64,000 nucleotides of DNA from Treponema sp. Lineage in GTDB: Bacteria; Spirochaetota; Spirochaetia; Treponematales; Treponemataceae. Made by a program: the position numbers and the translations under genes. Each line of letters opens with the position of its first letter. The stretch's first letter is position 1. The notes beneath the pieces were generated by a model that saw only the letters and a program-made list of their open reading frames with translations, was not told where the DNA came from and ran no database searches. The stretch spans positions 1-64,000 of the forward strand of contig JAFOCI010000015.1 of NCBI GenBank assembly GCA_017381365.1. Reading direction: 5' to 3'. This document shows, piece after piece, positions 1 to 9,672 of this stretch.

Positions 1-199
1 AATTGATTTTGCAAAAAAATTGTTTAATTATGAAAATACGGGAAGGAAGAAAGAGGCTGTCAAAAACATTCGCAAGTCGGAAACGGTAGTTTCCTTGCCG
101 ACTTGCGCATGTAGCGACGCTAGCTAGCGGTTTTGACAGTCACTTTCTGACTGGCAGTATTTTCATAATGCAAATGCGATTATAAAAATCAATTTTATG
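1..199. repeat. MITE-like palindromic repeat, family II, copy 1
   Basis: A near-identical copy lies at 52162-52365. The ends are inverted: AATTGATTTT at 1-10 pairs with AAAATCAATT at 185-194, and in the other copy the terminal inverted repeat is 15 bp. Nested inside are TTATGAAAATAC / GTATTTTCATAA, CTGTCAAAA / TTTTGACAG, and the 10-bp stem CGCAAGTCGG / CCGACTTGCG. It has no coding capacity. The first few bases are cut off by the window edge. Similarity between copies continues right of the inverted repeat to about 225. Confidence 0.8.
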
Positions 200-248
200 C
201 ATTACCAATTAAAATTCGAACTAATATACTAAAAGCGGAGGGTATTTT

Positions 249-1946
249 ATGAAAGACGGAAAAATCAGTTTACTGTTTCCAGACGGGGAAAAAGGTTTCA
301 GACTGCTTCCAGAAGTTTCTGTGCATGACCTGGGCATTGATTTTCTTTGCCAGAAAGTTACCGGCAAAAATGATGAACAGTCAATTTTCATGCAGTTTTT
401 TTCAAAAATGAGCGGTGACCCAAAAACCGCACAATACAGAAGCGACATTTTTGATGACATCTTCAACAACCCGGAAATGAGCAGTCAGCTTATAAAAGTT
501 CTTGAACACATAAATTACGAAAAACAGTACAGCGGTTTTTCCGGCCATTACGAAGAATCAGATTCCGCATGGGAACTGCTACACCGCCTTGAAGAAATCA
601 GCGACTACATAAAATCGGTTGAGGCAATACACGAATGTCTTTTAACCGCAAAGCTTAAATCACAGGGAATGAAGAACCTTAAAGCCCACATAGACGGCAT
701 TTACAGCGAAAACGGTTTTGCGGAACTAAAAAAAGACATTCAGGAGCTTAAGGCCACAACTTCTGACCTTAAAAGCATTACAGTAGGCATCAACCTTAAC
801 GAAAAATACGAAGCCAACGGAATAGGTCTTATTTCCTTCAATAAAAAGCCGTTTACAAAATCCAGTGCAATCGGCGAATTCTGCTCAAAAATCACTCCAA
901 AAGATTCTCTCAATGAAAACGCGGACTGGGAAAAAAGCTTTAAATTTCATCCTATAACAGCCCATAATCCAGACATTTTTGAAAAACTTATCTCCATGGC
1001 CAGCATAAACGACAGCCGCGCGGAAAATTCCACTTACTACATGGATAAAATCGCAAACGTAATGATTGGAAGCATGGTTCACAAGCTTAAATTCGTACTG
1101 AACCGCTACGTTTACATTCCAATCACAAACATTACGGATCTTATTCCAGAATTCATTTTTTATATCCGTTTTGCAGCCTACATAAAATCAATGCAGGAAA
1201 AAGGTTTTACTTTCTGCAAGCCAGAAATTGCACAGAACGCAAATACCCGGAACATTCATTTTATGGATGCAAAAGGCATTTACAACTTCAAGCTACTTTC
1301 TGCCTTTTCGGAAACATTCGGACCTGCCGACATTGTGCCAAACGATTTGATTTTTGACGATGAACACCTTGCATACATTTTAACCGGCGCAAACCGTGGT
1401 GGCAAAACAACAATCACTCAGGCAATAGGACTTCTGTTCGTTCTTGCTCAGGCCGGCATCTATGTTCCCGGAAAAAGCTTTGTATACAATCCTGTTGATT
1501 CAATTTTTACACATTTTCCTGCCGACGAAGACAAAACAATGGACTTAGGACGACTTGGTGAAGAATGCAAACGCTTCCGGGAGCTTTACAGCGGCTGCAC
1601 AGAAAAGAGCCTTTTGCTTTTAAACGAAACCTATTCTACAACCAGCTTTGAAGAAGGTTACTTCATCGCAAAAGATTCAGTCCGTGCCATTCTTGCAAAA
1701 GGAATCCGCACAATCTACAACACCCACATGCACAAACTTGCTTTTGATATAGAAGAAATAAATGAATCTGTAAAAGCCGTAAATTCCAATGCCCCAAAAG
1801 CCGCATCCCTTGTTGTAAAAGCTTCAGGCGGAAAACGCTCCTTCAAAGTAGAAATCGCCCCGCCAGAAGGCGTTTCCTTTGCCCGCGACATCGCAGAAAA
1901 ATACGGCGTTACATTTGAAATGTTGATGGCGAAAACAGAATCTTAA
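249..1946 (+). CDS. MutS-family ATPase (MutS-like, no mismatch-recognition domain)
   Basis: The C-terminal part carries the MutS-type ABC ATPase: Walker A GANRGGKTT at about residues 380-388, Walker B LLLLNET at about 455, and the NTHMH stretch near 490 that follows Walker B in MutS proteins. The preceding 300 residues are helical and fit the core/lever domain. At 565 aa it is much shorter than MutS (about 850) and lacks the N-terminal mismatch-binding and connector domains and the Smr domain of MutS2. It is therefore a MutS-like structural relative whose DNA substrate cannot be told. In Walker A, Arg stands where MutS has Met, and Asn replaces Asp before the Walker B Glu. The start follows a GCGGAGGG ribosome binding site. 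Its stop overlaps the convergent phosphatase gene by 4 bp. Confidence 0.85.
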   Translation: MKDGKISLLFPDGEKGFRLLPEVSVHDLGIDFLCQKVTGKNDEQSIFMQFFSKMSGDPKTAQYRSDIFDDIFNNPEMSSQLIKVLEHINYEKQYSGFSGHYEESDSAWELLHRLEEISDYIKSVEAIHECLLTAKLKSQGMKNLKAHIDGIYSENGFAELKKDIQELKATTSDLKSITVGINLNEKYEANGIGLISFNKKPFTKSSAIGEFCSKITPKDSLNENADWEKSFKFHPITAHNPDIFEKLISMASINDSRAENSTYYMDKIANVMIGSMVHKLKFVLNRYVYIPITNITDLIPEFIFYIRFAAYIKSMQEKGFTFCKPEIAQNANTRNIHFMDAKGIYNFKLLSAFSETFGPADIVPNDLIFDDEHLAYILTGANRGGKTTITQAIGLLFVLAQAGIYVPGKSFVYNPVDSIFTHFPADEDKTMDLGRLGEECKRFRELYSGCTEKSLLLLNETYSTTSFEEGYFIAKDSVRAILAKGIRTIYNTHMHKLAFDIEEINESVKAVNSNAPKAASLVVKASGGKRSFKVEIAPPEGVSFARDIAEKYGVTFEMLMAKTES

Positions 1947-2389
1947 ATCTTCTTTAAGAATTCCCTGCAGCCTTCAATTATATCTTCATAGGTTTTGTCA
2001 AAATTGCCAGTGTACCAGGGATCTGCTATGTCCCGGTCTTTGCCGGCAAAGGTGAGCAAAAGCTTTACTTTGTCATCCGGGTCTTTATCCCATTCCCGTT
2101 CCATGTAGTAAAGATTTTCCACATCCATGCCTATAAGGTAATCATAATTATTGTAGTCGGCAGCAGTAATACGGCGAGCGCAGCGCTTTTCAAAAGGAAT
2201 GTTCATTTCTGTAAGCTTTTTCTTTGTACCGGAATGCATGTCATTTCCAATTTCTTCCGTACTGGTGGCAGCAGATTCAATAAGGAATTCAGATTCTCGT
2301 CCTGCATCCTTAACTAATTTTTTCATAACAAATTCTGCCATTGGAGAGCGGCAGATATTTCCGTGGCATACAAACAAGATTTTTTTCAT
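1943..2389 (-). CDS. Low-molecular-weight protein tyrosine phosphatase
   Basis: 148 aa, the usual family length. The phosphate-binding loop C-X5-R-S is CHGNICRS at residues 8-15, and the general-acid Asp lies in the ADPW motif near residue 118. The family dephosphorylates phosphotyrosine or phosphoarginine in the cytoplasm. A longer in-frame reading to 2566 exists, but its extra 59 residues come from the intergenic repeat, so the start at MKKILFVCHG (2389) is chosen. There is no ribosome binding site. An extended -10 box lies 6 nt upstream, so the message is probably leaderless. It is convergent with the MutS-like gene (4-bp overlap). Confidence 0.9.
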   Translation of the reverse strand: MKKILFVCHGNICRSPMAEFVMKKLVKDAGRESEFLIESAATSTEEIGNDMHSGTKKKLTEMNIPFEKRCARRITAADYNNYDYLIGMDVENLYYMEREWDKDPDDKVKLLLTFAGKDRDIADPWYTGNFDKTYEDIIEGCREFLKKI

Positions 2390-2395
2390 GTGCGC

Positions 2396-2401
2396 ATTAT
2401 A
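2396..2401 (-). promoter_or_regulatory. Extended -10 box, leaderless start of phosphatase gene
   Basis: On the minus strand the sequence reads TGTTATAAT, then 6 nt, then ATG. No Shine-Dalgarno sequence lies between. No clear -35 box is visible, which is usual for TGN-extended promoters. Confidence 0.55.
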
Positions 2402-2435
2402 ACACAAAAAGAATTTTAAAACTTTAAAAAATAGT

Positions 2436-2597
2436 GGGGCTGTCCAATAAGTTTGCATTACGGTGGTTGAGTTTATCGAAACCACCACATTTAGTGTAGC
2501 AGTCATTTCGACAAGTGGTTCCTGAGCCTGTCGAAGGATGGTTCCTGAGCCTGTCGAAGGGCTCAATGAGCGCTACACTCATTACTTTTGGGGCAGA
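2436..2597. repeat. MITE-like repeat, family I, copy A (expanded)
   Basis: It begins GGGGCTGTCC and ends ACTTTTGGGGCAGAC, imperfect inverted ends shared with copies at 30629-30750 and 5230-5348. It is about 160 bp. Compared with the 122-bp copy at 30629 it carries extra sequence containing CCTGAGCCTGTCGAAGG twice in tandem. The rest of the 2390-2810 gap is AT-rich and holds the chemoreceptor leader. Confidence 0.75.
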
Positions 2598-2810
2598 CAT
2601 TACAAGAGCACCAATGATTGTTCCTGTACCGCCAGTTACAAGCAGCATAGCACCGCGGAAAAAGAATTTAAAATTTCTTTTTTTTTATATGAATGTCCTG
2701 ACGAATAAAGAGTATATAAATATTTTTGTATAAACGTAAAAATTCTTTTCCATTTTGATAAATATTGTTGTAAAATTGAAGTGATACTTATCGTTATATA
2801 AGGAATAAAT

Positions 2811-4691
2811 ATGGCTAACAAGAATATATACCCTGTAAAACTTACGAATAGACCTGTCAGAACCTTCTCAGTTCTTTTTGCATTTACTTTTATCTTTTTC
2901 AATTTGATTTTGTTTTTTTCAAAATCTGTTACTTTTGAAGAATTAAAGACATTAGTTGTAAACATTCCTGTTCTGGCATTATTTGTTGTCTCCATCATCT
3001 GTCCAATAATGATATGGGCTATTTTCAAAAAGAAGCTGCTTACATTTAATGGAACAAATCAAGATTTAGAGCGATGCAACAAGCTTGTAAAACAATTAAG
3101 AAATTTTTCTGTAATTTTTCCAGTTTTATTTTCTATCGCAATTCCTGTGATGATGTTTTTCTGGGGCTCAAAGAATGAACTTGAATATGAAATGTATGAA
3201 GGCGAAAAAATTCTTGCGCATTTTTTAAGTCTTTATCTTGGTATTTTTCTTCAGATGTCAGCAATCGCATACAGTCTTTATCTCTCAATTTTTGAAAAAG
3301 AACTTATCTGGCTTCACTATTCAAGAAAAGACAAGACTCTTTCCATCACAAAACGCCTTGTTGTAATGAATGTCATTTCCATCATCGGAACAGTTTCCGC
3401 AGTCGTAAGTATTCTTACAACTCCTGGAATTATTGCTTCCGGCAACTTTTTTGATATTCTTTTTCCTATCATATTAATTTTCATTATTTCTACATCTTCG
3501 ATTACAATAAACACATTTACAAATGTTCAACAGGTTTCTACTGTAATCAAGACTCTTAACCTGTTTCTTGATGACCTGGAAAAGAAAGATTACCGCTCTA
3601 AACCATTAAAAGTCACAAACAGAAACGAACTTGGAGAACTTATAAACGGTGTAAACAAATTCTATGATGTAACAAAAGGTCTTCTTAAGGATTTCCGTCA
3701 TTCTTCAGAAAGTTCAAAAGAATCTTCTGAATCTCTTAACGTAAGCATTGAAGAATCTTTTTCCAGGTTTCAAATTATTGAAAACTCAGTTTCTACAGTT
3801 CGTCAGGATATGGCTAATCAGGCAAAAGGCGTTGAAGATGCCCACTCCACAACTGCTCAGATTATCAATCAGATAAAAGCTCTTAATGCCGCTATTGAAA
3901 AACAATCTGCAGGAATTTCGCAGTCCTCTTCTGCAGTAGAAGAAATGGTTGCAAATGTAAATAGTGTTTCTTCCATTCTTGAAAAAAATACTGAATCTGT
4001 AAATGAACTTGCTCAGGTTTCTGAAAATGGTCGCCAGAGCGTTATTGCTGCTGTAAAACTTGCAGACAATGTACTTTCTAAATCTTCTGACTTGCTTGCT
4101 GCCAGCGAAACTATTCAGGCAATTGCGGCTGAAACAAATCTTCTTGCAATGAATGCTGCAATTGAATCAGCTCATGCAGGAGAAGCTGGACAGGGATTCA
4201 GCGTTGTTGCCGATGAAATCCGTAAACTTGCGGTTCAGTCTAGTGAACAGTCTAAAAACATCCAGCACAACCTTAAAGAATTTGCAGAAGCTGTTTCTCT
4301 CATAACAACAAGCACAAAAGAAATTCAGGAACAGTTTAACATCATCTATGAACTTTCCCAGAAAGTAAAAGACCAGGAACATATTATTTCCAATGCTATG
4401 ACAGAACAGACTGCCGGAAACCAGCAGGTTCTTGCAGGAATTCGCTCAATTACAAACTCTACAGCAACTGTAAAAAACAGTGCAAATGGTATGCTTGAAG
4501 GTGGTGAACAGATTTCTTCTGAAATGAAATTGCTTAGCGAAACATCAAATACAACCCGCCAGCACATGGCAGAAATTATGAATAATCTGCAGCGTGTAAT
4601 TAAAAGTATGGATAACTTTAAGAATACATCTCTTGAAAATACCCGCTCAATCATTAAACTTCAGAAAGAAATCTGGGATTTCAAATTGTAA
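2811..4691 (+). CDS. Methyl-accepting chemotaxis protein with six-TM membrane domain
   Basis: 626 aa. The N-terminal third has about six hydrophobic segments (near 18-38, 47-70, 98-118, 136-162, 183-203, 212-235) and no large periplasmic loop. A HAMP-like linker follows at about 240-290, then the coiled-coil signalling domain. The conserved hairpin tip, with [19 protein letters not shown] and [13 protein letters not shown], lies near 440-475. It should act with CheA/CheW to control periplasmic flagella. With no extracellular sensor domain, it more likely senses membrane state, a membrane-bound ligand or a partner protein. It is preceded by AAGGAATAAAT and followed closely by a small exporter gene that has its own promoter. 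Confidence 0.93.
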   Translation: MANKNIYPVKLTNRPVRTFSVLFAFTFIFFNLILFFSKSVTFEELKTLVVNIPVLALFVVSIICPIMIWAIFKKKLLTFNGTNQDLERCNKLVKQLRNFSVIFPVLFSIAIPVMMFFWGSKNELEYEMYEGEKILAHFLSLYLGIFLQMSAIAYSLYLSIFEKELIWLHYSRKDKTLSITKRLVVMNVISIIGTVSAVVSILTTPGIIASGNFFDILFPIILIFIISTSSITINTFTNVQQVSTVIKTLNLFLDDLEKKDYRSKPLKVTNRNELGELINGVNKFYDVTKGLLKDFRHSSESSKESSESLNVSIEESFSRFQIIENSVSTVRQDMANQAKGVEDAHSTTAQIINQIKALNAAIEKQSAGISQSSSAVEEMVANVNSVSSILEKNTESVNELAQVSENGRQSVIAAVKLADNVLSKSSDLLAASETIQAIAAETNLLAMNAAIESAHAGEAGQGFSVVADEIRKLAVQSSEQSKNIQHNLKEFAEAVSLITTSTKEIQEQFNIIYELSQKVKDQEHIISNAMTEQTAGNQQVLAGIRSITNSTATVKNSANGMLEGGEQISSEMKLLSETSNTTRQHMAEIMNNLQRVIKSMDNFKNTSLENTRSIIKLQKEIWDFKL

Positions 4692-4714
4692 AAAAATTGG
4701 ATTAACCATATAAT
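4686..4714 (+). promoter_or_regulatory. Sigma-70-type promoter, leaderless start of small exporter gene
   Basis: TTGTAA (4686-4691), a 17-bp spacer and TATAAT (4709-4714), with the ATG 7 nt downstream at 4722. The -35 box overlaps the stop codon of the chemoreceptor gene. No ribosome binding site is present. Confidence 0.6.
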
Positions 4715-4721
4715 TCAGACT

Positions 4722-5222
4722 ATGCTTAAGAACTATTTTATCATTTTTTTAATCTCAATGGTTCCACTTATTGAACTTCGTGGAGCCATTCCTGTTGCAA
4801 CAGCAATGGGACTTATGCCTGCTGACGATATTTCTAAAATCGTTCTTGTTTATGCAATTTGTATCATTGGAAATATGATTCCTGTTCCTTTCATTTTTCT
4901 TTTTGCAAGAAAATTTCTTGAATGGGGGCAGGATAAAAAAATAATTGGCGGAGTATGTACATTTTTCCTTACAAAAGGAAAAAAGGGTGGCGCTAAACTT
5001 CAGGAAAAAGCTGGTCGTGGACTTTTTTTCGCATTGTTCCTGTTTGTTGGAATTCCTTTGCCTGGAACTGGCGCATGGACTGGAACTTTGGCTGCCAGCC
5101 TTCTTGATATGAAATTTAAGGAAACTGTTATTGCCGTTATTTGCGGTGTCCTGCTTGCCGGAACAATCATGCTTCTTTTAAGCCTTGGTGTTTTTGGAGC
5201 CGTAACTGCTGTTTCGGCATAG
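4722..5222 (+). CDS. Small multidrug export family membrane protein (COG2426 type)
   Basis: 166 aa, strongly hydrophobic with about four membrane spans. The N-terminal motif PLIELRGAIPVA and the later FVGIPLPGTGAWTG are typical of the small multidrug export / COG2426 family, whose real substrate is poorly known. Its length is normal. It sits 30 bp after the chemoreceptor but has a good promoter of its own. The gene ends just before a family I repeat. Confidence 0.85.
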   Translation: MLKNYFIIFLISMVPLIELRGAIPVATAMGLMPADDISKIVLVYAICIIGNMIPVPFIFLFARKFLEWGQDKKIIGGVCTFFLTKGKKGGAKLQEKAGRGLFFALFLFVGIPLPGTGAWTGTLAASLLDMKFKETVIAVICGVLLAGTIMLLLSLGVFGAVTAVSA

Positions 5223-5229
5223 TTAAAAC

Positions 5230-5348
5230 GGGGCTGTCCCAAAAGTATAAATTGCAGTGGTCATTGAGCCTTTCCAAATGACCATCACACTAAATGTGGT
5301 GGTTCAGACAAGTTCAGCCGCAGCATTACAAACTTATCAGACAGCTCC
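5230..5348. repeat. MITE-like repeat, family I, copy C (divergent)
   Basis: Starts GGGGCTGTCCCAAAAGT and ends ACTTATCAGACAGCTCC, the degenerate inverse. The interior keeps the hairpin pair CACTAAATGTGGTGG / CCATCACAC seen in other copies but is well diverged from copies A and B. It fills most of the gap before dnaE. Confidence 0.6.
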
Positions 5349-5382
5349 ATGACTTAAATTATTTTTTTCGGAGTAATGCGTC

Positions 5383-8300
5383 ATGGCTGACTATCACAAA
5401 TTTGATCCTGCCCCAGAAGGCACACCAGTTGCCCAGTTCGTGCATCTTCACGTTCATTCAGATTATTCGCTGTTAGACAGCTGCTGTAAGTTAGACCAGC
5501 TGGTTGCAAAGGCAAAACGTCTCAACATGCCGGCTCTTGCTCTTACTGACCACGGTAATATGTTTGGCGCATTGAATTTTGAAAAGCTCTGTCACGTTAA
5601 CGGAATCAATCCTATTGTAGGGTGTGAATTCTACGTTGGAGACGATCATCTTAAGCAGGAACGCACTAAATACGGTAAAAAGAATTATCATCTTGTTCTT
5701 CTCTGCGAAAATGAAACCGGCTACAAAAACATGAGCTGGCTTTGTTCGGATGCAAATACAGAAGGTCAGTATTTTGGTAAACCACGCATTGACTTTGAAA
5801 TGTTAAAAAAGCGCCATGAAGGACTTATCTGTCTTTCGGCCTGCGTTGCCGGAGAATTACCTCAGACATTGCTCAACGATACTGAAGAAGCAGCAGAACA
5901 GCTTATTACAAAATACCGTGATTTATTTGGTCCTGACAGATATTATATTGAACTTCAGGATCATGGTCTTCCAGAGCAAAAAGAAATCAATGAAAAACTT
6001 ATAAGACTTGCCCGCAAACTGAACATTCCTCTTGTAGTCACAAACGATATTCACTACATAGAAAAAGAAGATGCAGAAGCTCAGGATGCGCTTCGCTGTA
6101 TCGGTTTCAAAAATCTTCTGAACGAACCGCACCAGACAATGGGTGAAGGCCGCACAGAATGGTATTTTAAAACAGAAGAAGAAATGCGGCAACTTTTCCC
6201 TGATGTTCCAGACGCTTACGAAAATACAATCAAGATTGCAAATATGTGTAATCTTACAATTCATCAGTATTCAACACCGGAATTAAAGGGCTGTCTTCCT
6301 CGCTTTGAACTGCCAAAAGAATTCCAGCGCCATGATGATTACACAAAGAATCAGGATGATTACGTGCGTTACCTTGTTGAAAAAGGCTTACGCATGCGTT
6401 ACAAAGAAATTACTCCGAAAATCCGTGCCAGAGCAGAATACGAACTTGGAATTATTTTCAAAATGGGATTTTCAGGATATTTTCTTATTGTATGGGAATT
6501 TATCAACTGGTCAAAATCTACATGGGACAACGTAAACAACAAGCCAAAGCCTTATATTCCGATTGGTCCTGGTCGTGGTTCTGGTGCCGGCTCAATTGTT
6601 GCCTATACAATGACAATTACAGACATTGACCCGTTCCGCTATAATCTTCTTTTTGAACGCTTTCTGAATCCTGAACGTGTTTCCATGCCAGACTTTGATA
6701 TTGACATGGATTTCGATTATCGTCAGGACATCATTCAGCATACCCGTGACCTTTACGGCGACCCACAGGTTGGGCACATTGTTACATTCGGTACTTTAAA
6801 ACCAAAGCAGTGCATTGCAGACGTTGGCCGCGTCCTGGGTATTCCGCTTGCAGAAGTAAACATGCTTAAAGCCTGCATTCCAGATTCTCCAAAAGCAAAA
6901 TTAAAAGATGCTTTCCATCCTACAGAAAAATTCCCGGCTCCAGAAGGCGGTCAGCTGGAACCTTATCTGGAAGATCCTCGTTACACAAAGCTTTTTGAGC
7001 TGGCAAAAAAACTGGAAGGTGTAAACCGCAACACAGGTCTTCACGCTTCTGGAATGGTTATTGGTCTTACAGCCCTACCAGACTGGGCTCCGATTTTCAA
7101 AGACCCAAAAACCGGTGAAGTTGGCGTACAGTACACAATGGATATCATTGAGCCTTGTGGACTTGTAAAATTTGACTATCTTGGACTAAAAACCCTTTCT
7201 CTTATTCGCTACGCAGAAGAAATCATCAACCGTCATAAAAAACCGGAAGATCCAGTTTTCAGCGTTGCCGAACAGAGCGAATCCGACAGCGAAACCTTTG
7301 ATATGTTCTGTAAGGGCGACTCTGTTGCCGTTTTCCAGTTTGAATCTCCTGGTATGCAGAAAATTCTCCGTCAGGTAGGTCCTCGCTGTATAGAAGAGCT
7401 TGTTGCCTTAAACGCCTTGTACCGCCCAGGTCCAATGGATTACATTCCGCAGTACATCGACGGTAAATGGAAGCCGGAAACAGTTCACTACCCTGACCCT
7501 TGTCTTGAAGACCTGTTAAAAGAAACCTATGGTGTAATGGTTTATCAGGAACAGGTAATGCAGGTTTCTCAGAAGATTGCAGGCTTCTCCCTTGGTGGAG
7601 CCGATATGCTTCGTCGCGCCATGGGTAAAAAGAAGCCAGAAGTTCTGATGGGTAAGAAAAAGGAATTCATTGAAGGTGCCATTGCACAGGGCTTTACAGA
7701 ACAGCACGCCGCAGACATTTTTGAAATCATGATTCCTTTCGCAGGTTACGGTTTCAACAAATCCCATGCTGCAGCCTACACAGTTCTTGCATACCGCACA
7801 GGATATCTGAAATGCCATTATCCTGCAGAATTCATGGCTGCAAACCTTACAAACGAACTTACTTCCACAGATGGAGTTCCTCAGTATCTTTCTGAATGTA
7901 AACGAATGGGCTTAAAGGTTCTGCCGCCAGACATCAACAAGTCTTATTCTGAATTTGACGTTGACAACGGCGATGTGATTTTTGCGTTCCGTGGAATGAA
8001 AGGAATGGGAAAAGAAGCTGCTGATGCCATCGTTCGCGAACGGGAAGAACACGGCCAGTACAAATCTTTCATGGACTTTCTGGAACGCTGTCTTCCTCTT
8101 ACAATAAAAGATGAAGAAGGACGCGAAAAAAGGCCATTGAACTCAAAAGCAATTGAAGTCTGCATCAAAACCGGCGCTTTTGACAAGCTTGGTCAGAACA
8201 GAACCACCCTTGCAAACAACATGGAACGAGCCATTCGTTACGTAAATGATAAAATGAACGGCACAGACAACGGACAGGGCGATTTATTCGGCGACACCGA

Positions 8301-9048
8301 CGAAAAAGTTTATGCTGATTTCGTTTTCGAAGAACTCCCGGATCTTCCTCAGATGGAAAAGCTTAATATCGAAAAAGAAATCATCGGAAGCTACGTTTCC
8401 GGCCATCCGTTGGACGAATACGGCAAGGTTATCAGCACCTGTGTTACTTTAAGCTCAAAAAATATGGACAGAGCCGCTAAAGAAGACAAAGCTTTTAAAG
8501 AAAGTCTGGCTGCCAGCGGAGCAAATTCCTGGGCAAACCGCAATTCCGGCAAAATGTATACAGTTCTGGGATTCCTTCAGAATCTTCGTCAGATTCATAC
8601 AAAAACAGGCAAAGATATGGCGTTTGCAAAACTTCAGGATTATGATGGCGAAATTGATCTTACGTTCTTTTCAAAAACCTGGGAATCACTTTCATCAAAG
8701 CTGCAGTCTGGCAATGTTTACGCATTCAAAGGACGCGTAGACGGAACAAGAGAGCAGCCAAGCTTTATTGTAGACAGTTTAGAAGACGTTGCTTCCCTGA
8801 AAACAAAATCCATTTCTGAAATTCATATTGAACTGGAAAAAAATATTACTTCTCCGGAGCTGGAATTTTCCAAAATCCGAGAAATTTTATTTGCCCAAAC
8901 AGGTTCTTGTTCAGTATATTTTCATTTAGATACTGTTCAAGGTTCATATATTGTTCAGGCAAATCCACAGCTTACAGTTTCTTCTTCTGATGAGACAATA
9001 AAAGTTTTGAAAGAAATGAATATAATAAAGGATGTCTGGACGGCATAA
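5383..9048 (+). CDS. dnaE: DNA polymerase III subunit alpha
   Basis: 1221 aa replicative polymerase. The PHP domain starts at about residue 22 (HLHVHSDYSLLD, then ALTDHGNMFG). The polymerase active-site aspartates are in PDFDIDMDFDY near residue 440. The fingers and thumb include GFNKSHAAAY near 785. A C-terminal OB fold lies near 1065-1150. No 3'-5' exonuclease insertion is present, so this is the DnaE and not the PolC class. The start has GGAG about 10 nt upstream. It heads a likely operon with the YggT-family gene 18 bp downstream and recG. Confidence 0.97.
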   Translation: MADYHKFDPAPEGTPVAQFVHLHVHSDYSLLDSCCKLDQLVAKAKRLNMPALALTDHGNMFGALNFEKLCHVNGINPIVGCEFYVGDDHLKQERTKYGKKNYHLVLLCENETGYKNMSWLCSDANTEGQYFGKPRIDFEMLKKRHEGLICLSACVAGELPQTLLNDTEEAAEQLITKYRDLFGPDRYYIELQDHGLPEQKEINEKLIRLARKLNIPLVVTNDIHYIEKEDAEAQDALRCIGFKNLLNEPHQTMGEGRTEWYFKTEEEMRQLFPDVPDAYENTIKIANMCNLTIHQYSTPELKGCLPRFELPKEFQRHDDYTKNQDDYVRYLVEKGLRMRYKEITPKIRARAEYELGIIFKMGFSGYFLIVWEFINWSKSTWDNVNNKPKPYIPIGPGRGSGAGSIVAYTMTITDIDPFRYNLLFERFLNPERVSMPDFDIDMDFDYRQDIIQHTRDLYGDPQVGHIVTFGTLKPKQCIADVGRVLGIPLAEVNMLKACIPDSPKAKLKDAFHPTEKFPAPEGGQLEPYLEDPRYTKLFELAKKLEGVNRNTGLHASGMVIGLTALPDWAPIFKDPKTGEVGVQYTMDIIEPCGLVKFDYLGLKTLSLIRYAEEIINRHKKPEDPVFSVAEQSESDSETFDMFCKGDSVAVFQFESPGMQKILRQVGPRCIEELVALNALYRPGPMDYIPQYIDGKWKPETVHYPDPCLEDLLKETYGVMVYQEQVMQVSQKIAGFSLGGADMLRRAMGKKKPEVLMGKKKEFIEGAIAQGFTEQHAADIFEIMIPFAGYGFNKSHAAAYTVLAYRTGYLKCHYPAEFMAANLTNELTSTDGVPQYLSECKRMGLKVLPPDINKSYSEFDVDNGDVIFAFRGMKGMGKEAADAIVREREEHGQYKSFMDFLERCLPLTIKDEEGREKRPLNSKAIEVCIKTGAFDKLGQNRTTLANNMERAIRYVNDKMNGTDNGQGDLFGDTDEKVYADFVFEELPDLPQMEKLNIEKEIIGSYVSGHPLDEYGKVISTCVTLSSKNMDRAAKEDKAFKESLAASGANSWANRNSGKMYTVLGFLQNLRQIHTKTGKDMAFAKLQDYDGEIDLTFFSKTWESLSSKLQSGNVYAFKGRVDGTREQPSFIVDSLEDVASLKTKSISEIHIELEKNITSPELEFSKIREILFAQTGSCSVYFHLDTVQGSYIVQANPQLTVSSSDETIKVLKEMNIIKDVWTA

Positions 9049-9066
9049 CAATAACTGGAGAAAAAA

Positions 9067-9669
9067 ATGGAAAACACAATATCATTGATATTCAGATTGC
9101 TGGCAAGTGCGGTTTCTTTATACGGAACAATCTGTTTTATTCGCATCATAATTACCTGGATTCCAAGCATAAACTACTCAAGCATCGGTTCCTTTCTTTC
9201 CCAACTATGTGACCCTTATCTTTACATATTCGCCAAATTTCCACTGAGAGTAGGAATGCTTGATTTTACTCCAGTAATTTCACTGGGACTTCTTACTTTG
9301 GTTTCTTCCATATTAAATGATATTGCCAGAAGCGGAAAAATATACATCGGTGGAATTCTTGCTGGAATCTTAAGCTTAGTATGGTCTGTTGGTTCTACTT
9401 TCGTTGGAATTATGATGCTTTTATTCTTCATCCGTTACTGTGTCGCAATTTTTGTAAAATCAAGCAATGAATACGGTTCACCATGGCAGGTATTGGATAA
9501 TTCAATTTCAAGGCTTGTATACAAAATCGCCAGACCATTAACAATGGGAAGACCTGTTGATTACAAGAAAGCTCTTCTGCTGGCAAGTGCATTTCTTTTT
9601 GCAGTTCTGGCAGCGGGCAGCATCCTTATTAAAATTCTGATTGGTCTTTGCGCCCTTATTCCATTTTAA
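9067..9669 (+). CDS. YggT family membrane protein (duplicated YGGT unit)
   Basis: 200 aa with four to five membrane spans. The first half has the family pattern (RIIITWIP ... LCDPYLYIF ... FTPVISL). The second half repeats the architecture in weaker form (FFIRYCVAIF ... VLDNSISRLVYKIARPL). YggT proteins are linked to cell division and osmotic tolerance in other bacteria, but the mechanism is not settled. Good ribosome binding site CTGGAG. It lies between dnaE and recG with 18- and 3-bp gaps, so it is co-transcribed. Confidence 0.8.
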   Translation: MENTISLIFRLLASAVSLYGTICFIRIIITWIPSINYSSIGSFLSQLCDPYLYIFAKFPLRVGMLDFTPVISLGLLTLVSSILNDIARSGKIYIGGILAGILSLVWSVGSTFVGIMMLLFFIRYCVAIFVKSSNEYGSPWQVLDNSISRLVYKIARPLTMGRPVDYKKALLLASAFLFAVLAAGSILIKILIGLCALIPF

Positions 9670-9672
9670 TCA

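Noticed and set aside
2598..2660. Possible gene remnant (reverse reading RGAMLLVTGGTGTIIGALVM) right of repeat I copy A
   Set aside because: Looks like a transporter fragment, but it is only about 20 codons with nothing continuing on either side; too little to call a pseudogene.
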